Positions 36,401-43,839 of a stretch of DNA of 64,000 nucleotides are shown here, one piece after another. The position numbers were made by a program, and so were the translations under genes. Where the stretch lies: contig JAMCYH010000130.1 of NCBI GenBank assembly GCA_023474025.1, positions 62,001 to 126,000 of the forward strand, read 5' to 3'. The stretch comes from Deltaproteobacteria bacterium. Its GTDB lineage: Bacteria > Desulfobacterota > Desulfomonilia > Desulfomonilales > Desulfomonilaceae. A model generated the notes under the pieces. That model searched no databases. It saw nothing but the letters and a program-made list of their open reading frames with translations, and was not told where the DNA came from. Position 1 is the first letter of the stretch, and every line of letters begins with the position of its first letter.

Positions 36401-39400
36401 ACGGCCTGAAGCAACTCCTCCTGAACCTCTGGACGGTTTTCAAGGTCGTTGCGTAAAGACGCCATGAGTTGTCCTTGTTGTTGAATTACATCCAACTGTC
36501 TCGGTTTTTGGTCTGCGGATGCTTCAATCTTAATCTCAGCTCCGCGATACTCCAATTCTTCCCATTTCCCCAAAAGTTGCTTCAATGTAGTAAGGCGCTT
36601 CCCCCCGAGTTGCCTGAAATAAAGCATCGAATGCTGTACTATCATTTCTTGGGCTACTACCAGATCTAGCTGTTCCGTGTCTCCCCATTCTTCCCATAAG
36701 TTGTCTAGGTTGTCAGGCACGGCGCTGGCGAAGGTGAGCATATACCGCGTAGATTCGAGCAAAATCTCGCTGAGCCGATTCTTGGTAAAATTCCCCGGAC
36801 TAATTGGTCTTACGGTCACAGTATAACGTTTTCTAATGCTATCGAACTTCTTGGACTCTCCCACAAAGATGCTATTGTAGGATTTACTCAAGTTGGCTTT
36901 AAACGTCCTTCCAAGAAGGTTTTGCACTGAACAGAGGTTGTTGCCTGAAATTTGGTAAATTGCGTAAAATTGGTTATAAATTATATGGCGTAATCTTCTC
37001 TTGATTTTTTCTTGGTCCAAGCCCTGTCCAGTAAACCCCCACTTAATTCTATCTCTTATTAAATCGAGATTTTCATGTCCTAAGAAGTTTTTAGCCATTG
37101 ATTCCAATGTGTCGTCATCCCCCAAGAAACAGAGTAAAGCACCAATGCGCCTTGACGAGACGTAGCCTTCGAATTGCGAAAAGTAGCTACGGAGGTCATC
37201 TGAACCCATTCTGGATTGTCCATGTTCATTTTCAATGGGGAAAAAGTTGGTCGGTTGATTGATCTCGACAAACTCTTTCACAATGTCAGCTTGGGTTTTG
37301 TTGAGCAAGTGGGAAGTATCTATTCCTTCCGCATTTATGCACAGCCGATCTGTTGATTCCCAGTTTCCTAATGCATTGAGGAGCCTAATGCCAGATAAGT
37401 CTTGAAGAGTGATATTTTCAGATTCTACCAGTAGTCTAAGATACCAGTTGAACACTTCAGCGACTTTATCCTTGTCATTCCTTCCAACTTCTTCATGACG
37501 AGTAGTTATAAAATCTAGAAGTTTTTTTATCTTTAATTTAGAAAGCGGCCGAGCCAATTTGCTTAACACACGCTCCGTTATAGTGACGGCCTTGGAGTTA
37601 GCATCCACGAGTGCCTTAAGAATAGAGCCTGTAGGGAGCAGCTCTTTTGGTGCCTTTCCAAAAACCAATAAAAAGTTGTTTAGAAAATCCGATCCCTTAA
37701 CCCGATCTCCTAAATTGCCTATCCAGTAATCTTGGGAATTTTGCAAACAGTCTCCCAGGATCATCATGGCTTGATCAGGCTCAGGTGCCAAATATCTTTT
37801 GACCCTCTGGAATGCCTGATGTTCAAGACATTTAGAATTTATTTCGTTTATGCCAAAAAAGCCTTCTTGCGAAGGGTTATCGGTTAAAATGATCCTTAAA
37901 TCCTCCTCAATACCATTTAGGAGGATCAACTGACTGGGCTTCTTAGGGCCGAGGCTAGTTGGAATCCAGGAAGTACGGCTACACGAGAAAATTAATTCAT
38001 CATCGGTAAGCCGAATGAGACGATTGCGGTCAAACGTCTGTAAACAATTCAATATGTCTTTCCAAAAAACCGAAGGACTATCTGATTCAAGTGCGGTCTT
38101 CAATGCTGTTTCAGAGTTCCAACCTTCGAGAAACTTTTGGTAATAGATAGCCGCGTTTCCATCGGTAGGCGCTTCAACTACAGTGACCAAATTTTCAAGT
38201 TCTTTGGATGCCTTGTAATTAGGACATCGCAGATATGCCCGATCGGATTTTATTGAAGTCCTTCGCCCTTGGGAATCCAAATGAATAGGAAGTCTCCTGA
38301 AAAGTTCTTGATTATCCAAGTCTTTGAGAATCCTATTATAATCATCTTCTGTCGGCGCTAGTTCATTAATCCATGACAGGTCAGTCATCTTCCCAAGGAG
38401 GTCTTCTTCAAGATTTGAGGTGAGAACCTTCACTTTCAGACGGCTTCCTTGATTTTGGTTGATCTCATTTCCTAGAGTCGGGTCAATTACAAACCATTTA
38501 TCCTGGCAGCGTTTCAGAGCTTCCTGTGTTAGCCTCGCGCAAAAATTGTCATCTTCAGCGTTCGCATGAAACAACAAATAAGTATTGGTATCGTCATGAT
38601 GCTGAGTGTTTCCATGAAGTAGATACCTAACAGCTCTCAGATAATCGAGGCCAAACGTTTCGCTGAATTCATTGATGAGTTTCTTTAGTAAGTCAATCCT
38701 GTCCCGTGATCTTGCCAACTTAGGACGACTGTTGAGAATCTCTATACAAAAATCCTTGTTAAAATGAGGGGCTGGACAGTCGAAAAGAAGCTTAAACGGT
38801 TCAATGTTTCCCTTTTTGTTTAAAGTATAGAACTTAAGGTCAGGAATTGCTTTTTGCAGGTGATCAGGGAAGTTTGCGCTGGCTGAATACCCCTTTTCAA
38901 TCAGTTGTTTTTTTTCAAACAAATCAGCAAGTTCTCGCCACGAAACTATCCGCTTTTTAGTGGTACCAAGCTCATCAAGACCGAACAGTTTATAATCTCC
39001 TGTCTTTCCTAACAGATCTTGCCTGCCAGCATCAGTTGCTTCAATTACGGCGAGAGCTGTGCGAGTCATGGCCAACGGATCGACACTTTGATCGTGACCT
39101 CTGCTCAATTTTCTTAAGATTGTATCTGCCACTGACAAGCTAAGCTTCCCGGCCTCGACTTCCTTCGGCAGCATGGCTTTGGGGAATAAAAACTGATTAA
39201 GTTCATTATCCGGTATGAATTTGATTAGCTTCTCAACGATTTCCCAGGTGCAGTCGAGCGTGACAATAGATACTCTTCCGAGCCTTTTCAAGAGGTTGAA
39301 AAAACGCTCATTCCGCTTTTTGACGGCATCTGGGTTATGGTCACGTATTAGAAGCATCAAGGAGTGTACGACAGTAGTTGAACACGCCTTTTGATCTTTT

Positions 39401-41076
39401 AATTCCAGCTTCCCAAAAGATCTCTCAACAAAATTAACAAGGTAATCCATACCATCCTGAGATGTTAGGCATTCAAGATTCAAATTGTTGACCAACTGTT
39501 TTATGAGAGCAACATTCCATTTGCAGGGGTGGTTCTTTGTCAGCTTGGGTTGCCCGTCGAAAACAAATATATTCTTAAGACTCGCTTCCGATAGGTTAGG
39601 AAATAATTGGAACGGAAGTTCAGGACAATCCACTGGCGGCGCAGGTAATACAAAATATTCGTGCGATGTCCCAAATAGCCCCCATTTCCCATAATCCTTA
39701 CTTTGATCGCAAACTCGCTTTAGCCACTGTGATTGGCCGCAGATGTAATTCCTATTATCTCTGAAAAATTCGGACTTCTGAATGGCATCGGTAAGTCTGT
39801 TTATGTCCGTTGCGGGTAACTGTGTTTCTTCGACAAATTTGTGAAGAGAAGGCAAAATCAGTGGATAAACTCCGAGTTGGTCTATTTGACTGTTCCACAC
39901 TAGATCGGGCCTGTCCTTCTCAGATTCACTGGGCTTTAGCGGCGAAACCCTGGCAGAATCAAGAAAGTAATAGCCGTGGAGTAACAGACTAAAATCTAAA
40001 TTGCCCCTGCAATTAATGGTCTCTTCAGGTTTAGTCAAAGGGAGAAACACAGCTTTTTGTATTGTCAGCTTTCCTAGGTCACCGAATGTGGATTCGTTGA
40101 GAGAAAATATAGTTGCGCAGTGTGGCTCACCTTTTTCAGGTTCATCTTCCGAGGTCGCTGCATTTGCTTTGGTGGGCCACGCTTTATTTTGTTTTATTTC
40201 TCTGAATATCGGGTCGTCTAAGAGTATCTCATAGCCGAAAAACTTTTTTTCAAAATTTCTTGAATTGACCAAATTGGACCCAATCGCAGTCGCTCTGACA
40301 GGCAATTGGGTGTTTACTACTCCGATGTTGGGGAACTTGGTGGGTACCAAATCTTTCGATGGTAATTTGATCGTACTTTTCATTTCAGGCAGAAGCTTCT
40401 TCGAGTTCCAGCCCCACGTAGTTACTTCTCTCAACGATTTCAGGAGCGGGGAGAATTGAAACATTTCCTGTTCTTGTATGCTTAGAAACAGTTCATCGAT
40501 AGTACTAAAATTAGGCTTAATCGGTTTTTTGCACTTTAAATGCTCTTCATTCCTCAACGGTATCAATACGCAAAACCATTTTTCATACTCATCTACCCAA
40601 AAAGAAAGGCGTTTTTTGATCATTTGTTCAGGAATTTTAATAGATTCCCAATCGTCGTGGGTACCTGAGTCTTTCCAGGGGTTGAGCAATTCGACGAAAA
40701 ACTTTCCATTGCGGGCCTCCTGATTGTCGGAAACGGCATAAAAAAAAGCCTCACAGAAATGAAAAATACTTTTCATTCCAAAGCCGAATCTCCCGATAGA
40801 ACCTTCCTCACTTCCTTTTGCGCTAAGCCCAAGATGGCGAATAGACTTTTCGTCTTTTTTGGAAAACGGACCATCATTTAATGCTATAAAAACAGGGCCT
40901 TGCAAGAGTGGATGTGGATTGTCTTCCCAATCTGATATCCACCCTAGATGCAGATGTGTTGCCCGAGCGTCGTCAGCGTTTTGAATAAATTCTTTAAAGA
41001 TAGATTGGGGAGGGTAATAATTGTCGCCTAAAAGGTGTCGAATTGTCGCTACGATGTCCGCTATGAAACCTGCCAT
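33457..41076 (-). CDS. Giant sacsin-like protein with two GHKL/Hsp90-type ATPase modules
   Basis: 2,539 residues. Module 1 at residues ~1-150: N-box KEFIQNADDARAT (E29, N33, D36), G1 motif LNDGPF (D68, G69), G2 motif IGRFGFGMKSIFHF (G95-G100). These match the N-terminal ATPase of eukaryotic sacsin and its bacterial relatives. Module 2 at ~1,550-1,750: N-box FELFQNSDD near 1,579 and G2 GKFGLGFKSVF near 1,662, while the G1 aspartate-glycine is altered (HFGRL). The remaining ~2,000 residues contain no domain I can name. Each GHKL module should bind ATP and dimerise like Hsp90/MutL. The coupled SNF2 helicase suggests a DNA-directed, probably anti-phage role (inference). No signal or membrane segments. 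No nuclease motif was found in it. Confidence 0.9.
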   Translation of the reverse strand: MAGFIADIVATIRHLLGDNYYPPQSIFKEFIQNADDARATHLHLGWISDWEDNPHPLLQGPVFIALNDGPFSKKDEKSIRHLGLSAKGSEEGSIGRFGFGMKSIFHFCEAFFYAVSDNQEARNGKFFVELLNPWKDSGTHDDWESIKIPEQMIKKRLSFWVDEYEKWFCVLIPLRNEEHLKCKKPIKPNFSTIDELFLSIQEQEMFQFSPLLKSLREVTTWGWNSKKLLPEMKSTIKLPSKDLVPTKFPNIGVVNTQLPVRATAIGSNLVNSRNFEKKFFGYEILLDDPIFREIKQNKAWPTKANAATSEDEPEKGEPHCATIFSLNESTFGDLGKLTIQKAVFLPLTKPEETINCRGNLDFSLLLHGYYFLDSARVSPLKPSESEKDRPDLVWNSQIDQLGVYPLILPSLHKFVEETQLPATDINRLTDAIQKSEFFRDNRNYICGQSQWLKRVCDQSKDYGKWGLFGTSHEYFVLPAPPVDCPELPFQLFPNLSEASLKNIFVFDGQPKLTKNHPCKWNVALIKQLVNNLNLECLTSQDGMDYLVNFVERSFGKLELKDQKACSTTVVHSLMLLIRDHNPDAVKKRNERFFNLLKRLGRVSIVTLDCTWEIVEKLIKFIPDNELNQFLFPKAMLPKEVEAGKLSLSVADTILRKLSRGHDQSVDPLAMTRTALAVIEATDAGRQDLLGKTGDYKLFGLDELGTTKKRIVSWRELADLFEKKQLIEKGYSASANFPDHLQKAIPDLKFYTLNKKGNIEPFKLLFDCPAPHFNKDFCIEILNSRPKLARSRDRIDLLKKLINEFSETFGLDYLRAVRYLLHGNTQHHDDTNTYLLFHANAEDDNFCARLTQEALKRCQDKWFVIDPTLGNEINQNQGSRLKVKVLTSNLEEDLLGKMTDLSWINELAPTEDDYNRILKDLDNQELFRRLPIHLDSQGRRTSIKSDRAYLRCPNYKASKELENLVTVVEAPTDGNAAIYYQKFLEGWNSETALKTALESDSPSVFWKDILNCLQTFDRNRLIRLTDDELIFSCSRTSWIPTSLGPKKPSQLILLNGIEEDLRIILTDNPSQEGFFGINEINSKCLEHQAFQRVKRYLAPEPDQAMMILGDCLQNSQDYWIGNLGDRVKGSDFLNNFLLVFGKAPKELLPTGSILKALVDANSKAVTITERVLSKLARPLSKLKIKKLLDFITTRHEEVGRNDKDKVAEVFNWYLRLLVESENITLQDLSGIRLLNALGNWESTDRLCINAEGIDTSHLLNKTQADIVKEFVEINQPTNFFPIENEHGQSRMGSDDLRSYFSQFEGYVSSRRIGALLCFLGDDDTLESMAKNFLGHENLDLIRDRIKWGFTGQGLDQEKIKRRLRHIIYNQFYAIYQISGNNLCSVQNLLGRTFKANLSKSYNSIFVGESKKFDSIRKRYTVTVRPISPGNFTKNRLSEILLESTRYMLTFASAVPDNLDNLWEEWGDTEQLDLVVAQEMIVQHSMLYFRQLGGKRLTTLKQLLGKWEELEYRGAEIKIEASADQKPRQLDVIQQQGQLMASLRNDLENRPEVQEELLQAVRQKIGKEFQYDFKSIPFELFQNSDDTSTELIKMTGGTAHSNVNCIHLIWDQSRIVFIHFGRLINQFRKGLFTSQRGKELGYNRDLEKMLVLAYSDKGISETPVTGKFGLGFKSVFLVSKNPKVLSGSLGFEVVGGLYPKRLDLQDRSRLKKILRDQLDVEDGTIFEIGFEEKLEQRPKDVIKRFYQMLPVLLVFSRQIKRCHVKQIEQFEPTTLSWDETRIGQCQGAFIGNIHFPSDEEKECKKAIVLRSDDFGALLLNLGSIGVCELPDFIPTFWNLAPMDEPPIGIAINSNFELDVGRAQLAKPSERHSQLVMELGQAFGQALKSLHTSSTEDWECFRHDLGLADAATSYQFWNSFWILLGKKMAIEVFGNSLDLCKDIFWGMGRGMLYLLETSKALPSGLHGDYARLTKLGDIKWYVRGVLDTDPQIFTEISKWKSFRQHFPFGTGELVSESRIRIPLKNLVARDFDWEHVDIVIAIKCELGESGYVSPESAERLGRTINRRFLKQLKANEQEHEYLAEYLGNLKFCSLAGNLVSCKKLLILHESNVEESMKAAFAPEDSVLDPEYGLNAIEFFNACRLRMNEDINLMTEWGLKASSHEQKTAFLKYLVDGASGPKIRDLILDNKAGTWLDNIEKDPAYNALETRYQQKIYRSVSDWNNILGNHYYICEDSETPKNHNSTDYDAVYPQTPSTALNKIYHWWANDINRHVQEFENSVYPDGKFPDLNADPENGSYNKKEWLKIFLLGCLHTMGFVGGHESNKEFVRICERKTWLSLLAESDQNRTGWLEEVDRHIDKQTYDIEHYHSMRQLLSAFFIGSRLEKYIDCLMAINKINHDSFSLDQIIAPNASDFFRGSGLDAPPLRPMLGIGVHFILRELYRNKILTHKGGYSYCYMPTSGLRKLFKILRWIDTEEKLNHSEFSKEVFRFLCRNVGAEKALFCNSFDIPLQLVAEEASLQKRFLGCTIADLELFSREKWL

Positions 41077-41441
41077 GTCATACGATCATCCTTTCTGGAC
41101 TTGAACCCGATTGAGATCAGTAATTAAGTCATGATCACGTAGTTAGATTGAACCCCTAGTCCCACTCATTTGATCTTCTATGGTTGCATAATTTATGTAT
41201 TTTCTGCAATTTTTCATGCTATAGTAATCTCTCTATTTAGCAATTGTCTAATAGTTCTTTTCATTGCTCTGAAAATAGTTGATGTAGCTCTCTCGTGCCC
41301 ATGCCTTCCTTCCCGTCAATCATAACATCCACGACTGCTATCGGTGCTTGGCCCTATCATGCTCGACACGAGCCGTATAATTATGGTGATTTAATAGCCA
41401 TCATCCCTCGATCAGATGCGTCATGATCTCCTCTGATTCGA
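41077..41441. other. A+T-rich upstream region of the giant ATPase gene
   Basis: 365 bases without a supported gene; must contain the promoter of the giant ATPase/helicase operon. No perfect -35/-10 pair stood out on the minus strand. No obvious operator palindrome was found. Confidence 0.4.
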
Positions 41442-41534
41442 TCAACACGGATCGTTGGGCCACTTCAAAGCGACACAGACTAACAGCATGATCAGGCCAC
41501 CTATAAACACCGCTATCATAATCCCCGCTATCAT
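41442..41534 (-). CDS. Very small membrane peptide (30 residues)
   Basis: Reading MIAGIMIAVFIGGLIMLLVC then VALKWPNDPC and TGA. GGGAGGGGG lies a few bases before the ATG, an unusually strong site. The whole peptide is one transmembrane helix with a short basic/polar C-terminus ending in cysteine. Could be a small regulator or a type I-toxin-like peptide; too short for homology. Lies upstream of and parallel to the giant ATPase operon. Confidence 0.5.
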   Translation of the reverse strand: MIAGIMIAVFIGGLIMLLVCVALKWPNDPC

Positions 41535-41625
41535 CTTCCCCCTCCCGTAAAGCTTGTCCAAGTATTCCGGCTGCTTGGTCGATTTCAGATCGCCTTAGCT
41601 ATCCCGTGTTTCATAATCAGGGCGC

Positions 41626-41859
41626 TTATTGTTTTCTCCTCAATTCTCTCCTGGCTGAAGCCCGTCGCATTTTGTTCGGGGAATTAGCGCAAGTACCATT
41701 TTCAGAGGAGAAAACGGTCAACTGGAGAATATGGTCCTCGAATTCCAGACCTGAGCCTGTCAATTTCTCTGATTCCAGCCGCAGGTCATTGCCAAGAGAT
41801 ACAAATTTCCGTACTGTCCTCTGGATATAGCTAAGAAAATCGGTCAATTGGCCAGTCAT
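41626..41859 (-). CDS. Small hypothetical protein, 77 residues
   Basis: The ATG at 41859 has AAAGGAG seven bases upstream; a longer frame from 41922 lacks a site. Starts MTGQLTDFLSYIQRTVRKFV, a helical and charged N-terminus, and ends in a very basic tail (KMRRASARRELRRKQ) that could bind nucleic acid or be a sign of a non-coding end. No family recognised. Lies ~90 bases upstream of the membrane micro-ORF on the same strand. Confidence 0.45.
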   Translation of the reverse strand: MTGQLTDFLSYIQRTVRKFVSLGNDLRLESEKLTGSGLEFEDHILQLTVFSSENGTCANSPNKMRRASARRELRRKQ

Positions 41860-41914
41860 CGGAGTCTCCTTTAGAATATGTTGACCCCGATTGTGCGGAC
41901 AACGTGTGCCATCC

Positions 41915-41930
41915 AGGGACACACGTTATC
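41915..41930 (+). repeat. Dispersed repeat copy B (AGGGACACACGTTATC)
   Basis: AGGGACACACGTTAT matches GGGGACGCACGTTAT of copy A (29104-29117) with one internal difference, and similar A/T-rich sequence follows both. Lies between the small gene ending its promoter region at 41859 and the HicAB operon. Confidence 0.45.
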
Positions 41931-42259
41931 GAAATATTCTGAAATTCTTTATTATGTATCGGATAAAGATGCGGGAAAAAGCCTGGGACAAGCCTGGCCA
42001 ATTTTTTAGATAACAATCTTCCAATGCCTCTGTGAGCTTTTCATTAAGAGTTCCATGAAGCAGGTTTGCGAATATTCGTGCCAGGAATAGGGTCAGGAAG
42101 CAGGGATTCAGCGAGATATGTATTCTTGATAGTCTATGAAATTGAAGCATATTTTTTGAGAACTTTGGATCGTATTCCCCTAACTTATTGAAAAGCCAGC
42201 CTCAACAAGGTAACATTAACAAATAGCAAACGTACTGATTTTCCAAATTAGGATTCAGC

Positions 42260-42457
42260 GTGCCGAGAAAAATATGTGACCTAGTAGAGGAACTAAAGAA
42301 GGCCGGATTTGTTGACAGAGGAGGGAAAGGAAGTCACAGGAATTTTACTCACCCTAATGTCAGAAAGCCAGTTACTATTTCAGGAAAAATGGGCGATGAT
42401 GCGCTGAACTATCAAGAACGAGCGGTCCGCCTCGCTATTCAGGAGTCCAGGAAATGA
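42260..42457 (+). CDS. hicA: HicA-type mRNA-interferase toxin
   Basis: 65 residues, GTG start with AGGA about six bases upstream. Double-stranded-RNA-binding-like HicA fold: KICDLVEELKKAGFVDRGGKGSH, with the catalytic histidine at residue 26 in the conserved GGKGSHRNFTHP context. HicA cleaves mRNA independently of the ribosome when not held by HicB. The gene overlaps the following hicB start by four bases (ATGA). Location beside the defence-like operon fits the common clustering of toxin-antitoxin pairs in such islands. Confidence 0.9.
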   Translation: MPRKICDLVEELKKAGFVDRGGKGSHRNFTHPNVRKPVTISGKMGDDALNYQERAVRLAIQESRK

Positions 42458-42693
42458 GCAAAGGAGACAGATATCTCAAAATTGTTGAGTGGTCTGATGA
42501 GGACGGATGTTTTGTAGGCAGTTGCCCTGAATTGTTTTATGGAGGTTGTCATGGCTCAGACGCCAAGGCGGTCTTTGCCGAGCTATGCGACATAATTGAA
42601 GAAACCATAATGATTTATGAACAGGATAGTAAACCGTTACCCACCGCTATGTCCGGCCGGGATTTTGTTAATTTGATGGCAAAAATCGCGTAA
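42454..42693 (+). CDS. hicB: HicB-type antitoxin
   Basis: 79 residues overlapping hicA by four bases. Begins MSKGDRYLKIVEWSDEDGCF and has the partial RNase-H-like HicB core (FVGSCPELFYGGCHGSDAKAVFAELCDIIEE). HicB proteins usually carry a C-terminal DNA-binding domain; here the short tail (LPTAMSGRDFVNLMAKIA) is only a possible remnant of a ribbon-helix-helix. It neutralises HicA and probably represses the pair. Confidence 0.9.
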   Translation: MSKGDRYLKIVEWSDEDGCFVGSCPELFYGGCHGSDAKAVFAELCDIIEETIMIYEQDSKPLPTAMSGRDFVNLMAKIA

Positions 42694-42761
42694 AACTGGC
42701 CAACTCAGCTCGGATATCTTTATAAAAAGCCTCTCGTGAATGTCTGCCGTGTGAATGATGT

Positions 42762-43721
42762 CTAGGTGTACTGATCCGCGGCTTTAAGAAGCTCTGTCCT
42801 GATCCGTTTCCTGAGGGAATCAGGTTCAATTACCTGCGCTGCGGAACCGAAGCCCATTATCCATGAGATGATTTCGTAATTGATCGGGACTTCCACAGAG
42901 ATTTCTACCCCGCCATCGGGAAGGTCACGAATCTCCTGAGTGGGATGCCATATACGTTCCCTGACAATATGAGCGGCTCCAGGGGTGAGCCGAAACCTGA
43001 CCTTTTCGGGTGAGCCTCTCATCACTCGAAAGGCTGACTGAAGATAATCTTCGAGGCTGAAATTTTCAGGCATGACGAAAGATTCATCAAGTACCGTGAA
43101 GCTCTTGATACGATCCATCGCAAAGGTGCGTATAGCGTCACGTACGTGACAGTGGGCGATCAGATAAAAAACTCCGTTCATCACCCATACCTGATAGGGA
43201 TCAACTTTCCGGGTGGTTTGGCGTCCGGTTGAAACCGCCTGATAAAGTATCTCAACACTCTTTCTTGAAGCGGTTGCTTCGCTCAGCTCCTTTACAATTT
43301 CTTTAACTCTGGAAAAATCCTTTGTAGGGCCCAGATCAATCTTGATGCCTCCTGAAATGTTCTGAAGGTAATCGAGAGTCTCTGGCGGTAATGCAGCCTT
43401 TACCTTCTGGAAAAGTGTTTCGATGCTGTCGCTGAAGATGGTTCCATCGAACACGCTCAGCAGCTCGCGGCTGGTGTGCAGGGCCATCAATTCAGTGGCC
43501 GTCAACGGAACGGGGAAACCTTTCCTGAAGTTGTCGAGCAGCTTCCAGTAGGAATTCTTCCCGTCCTTGTCAGTGTATATTGGGTAGCCAGCTTCTTGGA
43601 TGGCTTCCAGATCACGGTACACGGTCCTTAGTGCGGCTTTCAGTTCTTTGGCGAGATCAGCTCCGCTGATACCGGTTCGGCGAGTCTCCATGATCTGGAT
43701 GATTTTCCACTGACGGGCCAT
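42762..43721 (-). CDS. WYL-domain transcriptional regulator
   Basis: About 319 residues from the ATG at 43721 (GGAG five bases upstream); alternative starts lie at 43736 and 43763. N-terminal helix-turn-helix of the DeoR/HTH_11 type (GADLAKELKAALRTVYRDLEAIQEAGYPI), then a WYL domain (~130-230; VSILYQAVS-like start, QVWVMNGVFYLIAHC, RTFAMDRIKSF) and a WCX C-terminal domain ending VIEPDSLRKRIRTEL. WYL regulators sense nucleic-acid or nucleotide ligands and frequently control phage-defence operons. The nearest target is the NERD-helicase gene upstream on the same strand, 119 bases away. Confidence 0.9.
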   Translation of the reverse strand: MARQWKIIQIMETRRTGISGADLAKELKAALRTVYRDLEAIQEAGYPIYTDKDGKNSYWKLLDNFRKGFPVPLTATELMALHTSRELLSVFDGTIFSDSIETLFQKVKAALPPETLDYLQNISGGIKIDLGPTKDFSRVKEIVKELSEATASRKSVEILYQAVSTGRQTTRKVDPYQVWVMNGVFYLIAHCHVRDAIRTFAMDRIKSFTVLDESFVMPENFSLEDYLQSAFRVMRGSPEKVRFRLTPGAAHIVRERIWHPTQEIRDLPDGGVEISVEVPINYEIISWIMGFGSAAQVIEPDSLRKRIRTELLKAADQYT

Positions 43722-43839
43722 CTGGGCTCCACGCATATTGTGTTCTTTCCTTTCAGAAGCCAAAACTGAGTCTTGTGGCGAAAACCTCTAATATTTAAAG
43801 AAAACTGGAATAATCCCAACACTTGCCTAAATCGACATC

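Noticed and set aside
33457-41076. Idea that the giant frame is an artefact of joined genes
   Set aside because: One uninterrupted frame of 2,539 codons with coherent protein-like sequence and only antisense shadows on the other strand; two GHKL modules within one chain also occur in sacsin itself.
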